A stretch of DNA of 64,000 nucleotides from Clostridia bacterium (GTDB taxonomy: Bacteria > Bacillota > Clostridia > Oscillospirales > Acutalibacteraceae): positions 42,125 through 106,124 of the forward strand of contig JAFTLT010000021.1 of NCBI GenBank assembly GCA_017452785.1, in the 5' to 3' direction. The translations under genes were made by a program, and so were the position numbers. The notes beneath the pieces are model-generated. The model was not told the origin of the DNA and ran no database searches. It saw only the letters and a list, made by a program, of their open reading frames with translations. Below, one piece after another: positions 61,184 to 64,000 of the stretch; positions within the stretch are counted from its first letter, which is position 1, and each line of letters opens with the position of its first letter.

Positions 61184-61375
61184 GAATGCAGAATGCAAAG
61201 TGCAGAGTGCAGAATGGCGGGTCACTTCGTTCCGATTGCACTCCTTTCGTCAGACCTGCGGTCTGCCACCTCCCTCAAGGGGGGAGGCAAGGGATTTCAT
61301 CTGACTTTAAGTTGTCGTCAGTGTGGCTCCCTCTTTGAGGGAGCTGTCACGAAGTGACTGAGGGAGTAATCGACG
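61184..61375. repeat. Heptamer tract and REP-like palindromes inside the thrS leader
   Basis: GAATGCA-type 7-mers (61184-61217) are followed by GCACTCC/GCAGACC-type imperfect palindromes and then GGCTCCCTC-ttt-GAGGGAGC (61324-61343) and TGTCACgaaGTGAC with trailing TGAGGGAG (to about 61366). The same two-hairpin layout underlies the DUF559 element ends and the fragment near 63713-63738. Confidence 0.7.
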
Positions 61376-61478
61376 GTATTTGCAGTTTCTGAGCATTTCA
61401 TTTGCGGATAGATAATATAGACAGCGGAAAACTTTTCCGCAACCACAATTCTGCATTCACAAAGAAAGGATGATTACA

Positions 61479-63425
61479 ATGATTAACGTAACCCTTAAAG
61501 GCGGTGTCGTGAAAGAATATGAAAACGGCACAAGCGTAATGGAAATTGCCAAAAGCCTCGGTGCAGGTCTTTTCAAGGCGGCTTGTCTTGCAAGAGTAGA
61601 CGGTGAAGTCTGCGACCTTCGCACTAAGCTGGAAAATGACTGTCAGGTTGAAATTCTCACGTTTGATGAAGATGAGGCTAAAAAGACCTTCTGGCATACT
61701 TGCTCACACATTCTTGCTCAGGCTGTCAAGAGACTTTATCCCGAAACAAAGCTTGCTATCGGCCCTGCTGTTGACGGTGGCTTCTATTATGACTTTGACA
61801 GCGAAATCAGCTTCACTCCCGAAATTCTTGAAAAGATTGAAGCTGAAATGAAGAAGATTGTCAAAGAAGGCTTAGTTCTTGAGCAGTTCGATATGGATGC
61901 TGCAGATGCAATAGCTCTTATGGAAAGCCGTGGCGAAAGCTATAAGACCGAGCTTATCAAGGAGCACGCTGACAAGGGTGAGAAAATCTCATTCTACCGT
62001 CAGGGCGAATTTGAAGAGCTTTGCGCAGGCCCCCACCTTCCCGATACTTCACGAGTAAAGGCATTCAAGCTCACCTCATGCACAGGTGCATATTGGAGAG
62101 GTGACAGCAAAAACAAGATGCTTCAGAGAATTTACGGCACAGCTTTCACAAAGGCTGCTGACCTTGAAGCACACCTTCTTCAGCTTGAAGAAGCTAAAAA
62201 GCGTGACCATAATAAGCTCGGCAGAGAGCTCGAAATTTTCACCACTGTTGACTATATCGGTCAGGGTCTTCCCATCCTTCTTCCCAAGGGTACTCACATT
62301 ATCCAGACTCTTCAGCGCTTTGTTGAGGATGAGGAAAAGAGAAGAGGCTGGCTGCGTACCAAAACACCCCTTATGGCAAAGAGTGACCTTTATAAAATCT
62401 CAGGTCACTGGGATCACTATCAGGACGGCATGTTCGTTTTAGGTGACGAAGAAAAGGATGATGAGGTTTTTGCTCTTCGTCCCATGACCTGCCCCTTCCA
62501 GTATCAGGCATATCTCAACAGAGCACGCTCATACAGAGATCTTCCCATGCGCCTTGGTGAAACCTCAACTCTTTTCAGAAACGAGGCATCAGGCGAAATG
62601 CACGGTCTTATTCGTGTAAGACAGTTCACAATTTCAGAGGGCCACCTTATGTGCACTCCTGAACAGCTCGAAGACGAATTCAGAGGCTGTCTTGACCTTT
62701 GCATTTATATGCTTAAGACTCTCGGTCTTTATGATGATGTTTCTTACCGTTTCTCACAGTGGGACCCTGCCGACACAGATAAGTATATCGGTACCCCCGA
62801 ACAGTGGGATGAAGCTCAGGGCATCATGTATAAGATTCTTGACAATATTGGCATTGATTATAAAATCGGCATAGGTGAAGCTGCTTTCTACGGCCCGAAG
62901 CTTGATATTCAGATCAAGAATGTTCACGGCAAGGAAGATACACTCATCACAATTCAGATTGACCAGATGCTTGCTGAAAAGTTCGGTATGGAATATGTTG
63001 ATAAAGACGGCACAAAGAAGAATCCCTATATCATTCACAGAACATCAATCGGCTGCTACGAGAGAACTCTTGCGCTTCTTATTGAAAAGTACGCAGGTGC
63101 TTTCCCTGTATGGCTTGCACCTGAAAAGGTAAGAATTCTGCCTATTGCAGACCGTCATCAGGATGCAGCTTATGCTGTCAAGAAGGCTCTTTATGAGGCA
63201 GGCATTGACGATGTTGATGTTGACATCAGAAGTGAAAAGCTGGGCTACAAGCTTCGTGAAGCACAGCTCGAAAAGGTACCCTATATGCTCGTTATCGGTG
63301 ATAAGGAAGCAGAGGAAGGCACAGTTTCAGTCAGAAAGCGTGGCCATGGCGACCAAGGCTCAATGGCTGCAGAGGACTTCATCAAGCTCATTAAGGAAGA
63401 AATCGAGACAAGAGTTATCTGGTAA
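61479..63425 (+). CDS. thrS: Threonyl-tRNA synthetase
   Basis: 648 residues. Domains in order: TGS (1-60), editing domain (HTCSHILAQAVKRLYP and YYDFD near 70-110), class II catalytic core with motif 2 (LGETSTLFRNEASGEMHGLIRVRQF) and zinc ligands Cys in RPMTCPFQY, His in later HRTSIG, and the C-terminal anticodon-binding domain (VRILPIADRHQDAAYAVKKAL). Two ATGs are in frame; the second (61479) has AAAGGA at 10 nt and is preferred. Expression is controlled by the T-box leader. Terminated at 63439. Confidence 0.95.
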   Translation: MINVTLKGGVVKEYENGTSVMEIAKSLGAGLFKAACLARVDGEVCDLRTKLENDCQVEILTFDEDEAKKTFWHTCSHILAQAVKRLYPETKLAIGPAVDGGFYYDFDSEISFTPEILEKIEAEMKKIVKEGLVLEQFDMDAADAIALMESRGESYKTELIKEHADKGEKISFYRQGEFEELCAGPHLPDTSRVKAFKLTSCTGAYWRGDSKNKMLQRIYGTAFTKAADLEAHLLQLEEAKKRDHNKLGRELEIFTTVDYIGQGLPILLPKGTHIIQTLQRFVEDEEKRRGWLRTKTPLMAKSDLYKISGHWDHYQDGMFVLGDEEKDDEVFALRPMTCPFQYQAYLNRARSYRDLPMRLGETSTLFRNEASGEMHGLIRVRQFTISEGHLMCTPEQLEDEFRGCLDLCIYMLKTLGLYDDVSYRFSQWDPADTDKYIGTPEQWDEAQGIMYKILDNIGIDYKIGIGEAAFYGPKLDIQIKNVHGKEDTLITIQIDQMLAEKFGMEYVDKDGTKKNPYIIHRTSIGCYERTLALLIEKYAGAFPVWLAPEKVRILPIADRHQDAAYAVKKALYEAGIDDVDVDIRSEKLGYKLREAQLEKVPYMLVIGDKEAEEGTVSVRKRGHGDQGSMAAEDFIKLIKEEIETRVIW

Positions 63426-63438
63426 AGTTAATATTTTC

Positions 63439-63474
63439 AGAAGATGCGGAACCACTCTGCATCTTCTTTTTTTG
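63439..63474 (+). terminator. Terminator of thrS
   Basis: AGAAGATGC / GCATCTTCT, 9-bp stem, followed by TTTTTTTG. Confidence 0.93.
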
Positions 63475-63520
63475 ATATGTACAAAGTGCAGGCAGTGAAA
63501 AGAACTGTAAATTTTGAAGT

Positions 63521-63562
63521 GTTGGTTTAAGTTAGTTTAATGCTGGTTTAATGTTGGTTTAA
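63521..63562. repeat. Four direct repeats of KGYTGGTTTAA
   Basis: GTTGGTTTAA, GTTAGTTTAA, TGCTGGTTTAA and TGTTGGTTTAA in direct succession with a 10-11 bp period, i.e. one helical turn, as in protein-binding iterons. Confidence 0.65.
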
Positions 63563-63599
63563 TAAAAAACCTAGAGTTTATAAGGGTTTGAGGCTATTC

Positions 63600-63685
63600 T
63601 TAAACTAATAAACCAATATTTTGATAAAACTTTTTTTCTTATTTTACCTTAATTATATTTATAGAAACTTGGTTTATTAGTTTAA
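63600..63685. repeat. 17-bp perfect inverted repeat
   Basis: TTAAACTAATAAACCAA (63600-63616) and its exact complement (63669-63685) with a 52-nt AT-rich spacer. It contains the same TTGGTTT core as the adjacent direct repeats. Confidence 0.7.
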
Positions 63686-63728
63686 TAGTTTAAGTTTTTT
63701 TCCTCTGAAGCGGAAGCTGTCATAAAGT

Positions 63729-63772
63729 GACGGAGAGGTAAATCAAGAGAGTCGGTAACAAATACCAACTCT
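63729..63772 (-). repeat. Inverted copy of the 25188-25236 repeat
   Basis: The minus-strand sequence (AGAGTTGGTATTTGTTACCG onward) matches 25188-25236 with one substitution and a few missing bases. Confidence 0.8.
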
Positions 63773-63900
63773 TTTGTGAGCAATATCATTAACTTAAGGC
63801 GATTTGCTTATTATATTGGGGATATTTGTGTTATAAAATTTACCTTGGTTATAGTAATGAGTTATTCACGCTCAAGCCGCTAAGGCTCATACACCCTCTT

Positions 63901-63950
63901 GCGGTTCCCAAAATTCATAACGGCTTGGAGCGCCTATGAATTTTGACCGC
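63901..63950. repeat. Nested palindrome near the right edge
   Basis: GCGGT...ACCGC encloses CAAAATTCATA (63909-63919) / TATGAATTTTG (63935-63945). The 15-nt loop is GC-rich. Function unknown. Confidence 0.55.
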
Positions 63951-64000
63951 TGCGCCATCCTCGCCTCGCTTCATGCTTAACAAGCCCGTCCCCCTTTGTC

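Larger units (their letters stand above)
60861..61478 (+). other. thrS leader region
   Basis: 618 bp without a gene: promoter, T-box leader, terminator, then about 300 bp of heptamer and REP-like repeats before the thrS start. The GGAAAACTTTTCC-type hairpin at about 61426-61440 is the last structure before the SD. Confidence 0.8.
63426..64000. other. Right-end non-coding region
   Basis: 575 bp with no supported gene. It holds the thrS terminator, GGTTTAA direct repeats, a 17-bp inverted repeat, a fragment of the palindromic repeat family, and a further palindrome at 63901-63950. Confidence 0.7.

Noticed and set aside
1-64000. tRNA, rRNA, prophage or integrative element
   Set aside because: None of the expected landmarks (tRNA folds, rRNA cores, integrase, capsid or relaxase genes) was seen on either strand.

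Overview
The window reads as a low-to-middling GC chromosome segment from an anaerobic, endospore-forming Clostridia bacterium, most likely a gut Oscillospiraceae/Ruminococcaceae-type organism. The grounds are an intact spoIIAA-spoIIAB-sigF operon, archaeal-type ProRS, strong AAGGAGG ribosome binding sites, frequent TTG/GTG starts, two heterodimeric ABC exporters, and intergenic palindromic and heptanucleotide repeats. No rRNA, tRNA, CRISPR array, phage module or integrase was seen. Almost all genes look like intact core or housekeeping genes; the unusual material is mainly in the intergenic stretches.

Layout. 0-5 kb: proS and a deviant ileS, both on the minus strand. 5-11 kb: secreted proteins, a short-chain dehydrogenase, a DUF559 endonuclease gene packed between inverted repeats, a chain of three tiny acidic-peptide genes, and several palindromic elements. 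11-23 kb: a purine operon reading purE-purF-purM-purN-purO-purH'-glyA-purD-purL on the minus strand, preceded by a promoter and a ZTP-type riboswitch with an overlapping terminator. 23.5-25 kb: lexA with two SOS boxes, divergent from an M23 peptidase. 25-37 kb: two heterodimeric ABC exporters (the second with its own MarR regulator), mgtE with a long structured leader, and an ECF sigma/anti-sigma pair. 37-43 kb: a second MarR gene, a large duplicated secreted protein and a MacB-like ABC transporter, in one operon. 43-46 kb: XRE regulator, then the Rrf2-NifS-NifU iron-sulfur operon. 46-52 kb: acetyltransferase, hypothetical protein, folC, the spoIIA operon and a large DUF5696-like exported protein. 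52-64 kb: sensor-like membrane protein, rsmA, galE, an AraC regulator, rodA, tsaE-tsaB, a Phd/ParE toxin-antitoxin pair, rpiB, a small membrane protein, and a T-box-controlled thrS.

How genes work together. The purine operon converts PRPP-derived intermediates to IMP with a split final stage: a stand-alone AICAR transformylase plus a PurO-type cyclohydrolase. glyA supplies one-carbon units, and the ZTP sensor ties expression to 10-formyl-THF shortage. The PurF encoded here lacks the N-terminal catalytic cysteine of the glutaminase domain.

Most promising novelty: (1) a 530-bp element in which a DUF559 nuclease gene sits between 26-bp perfect inverted repeats, with a near-identical repeat unit lacking the gene beside it; (2) three consecutive 37-44-residue acidic amphipathic peptide genes; (3) two tandem hairpin arrays with matched order but covarying stems, one inside the mgtE leader. 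Functions for all three are inference.
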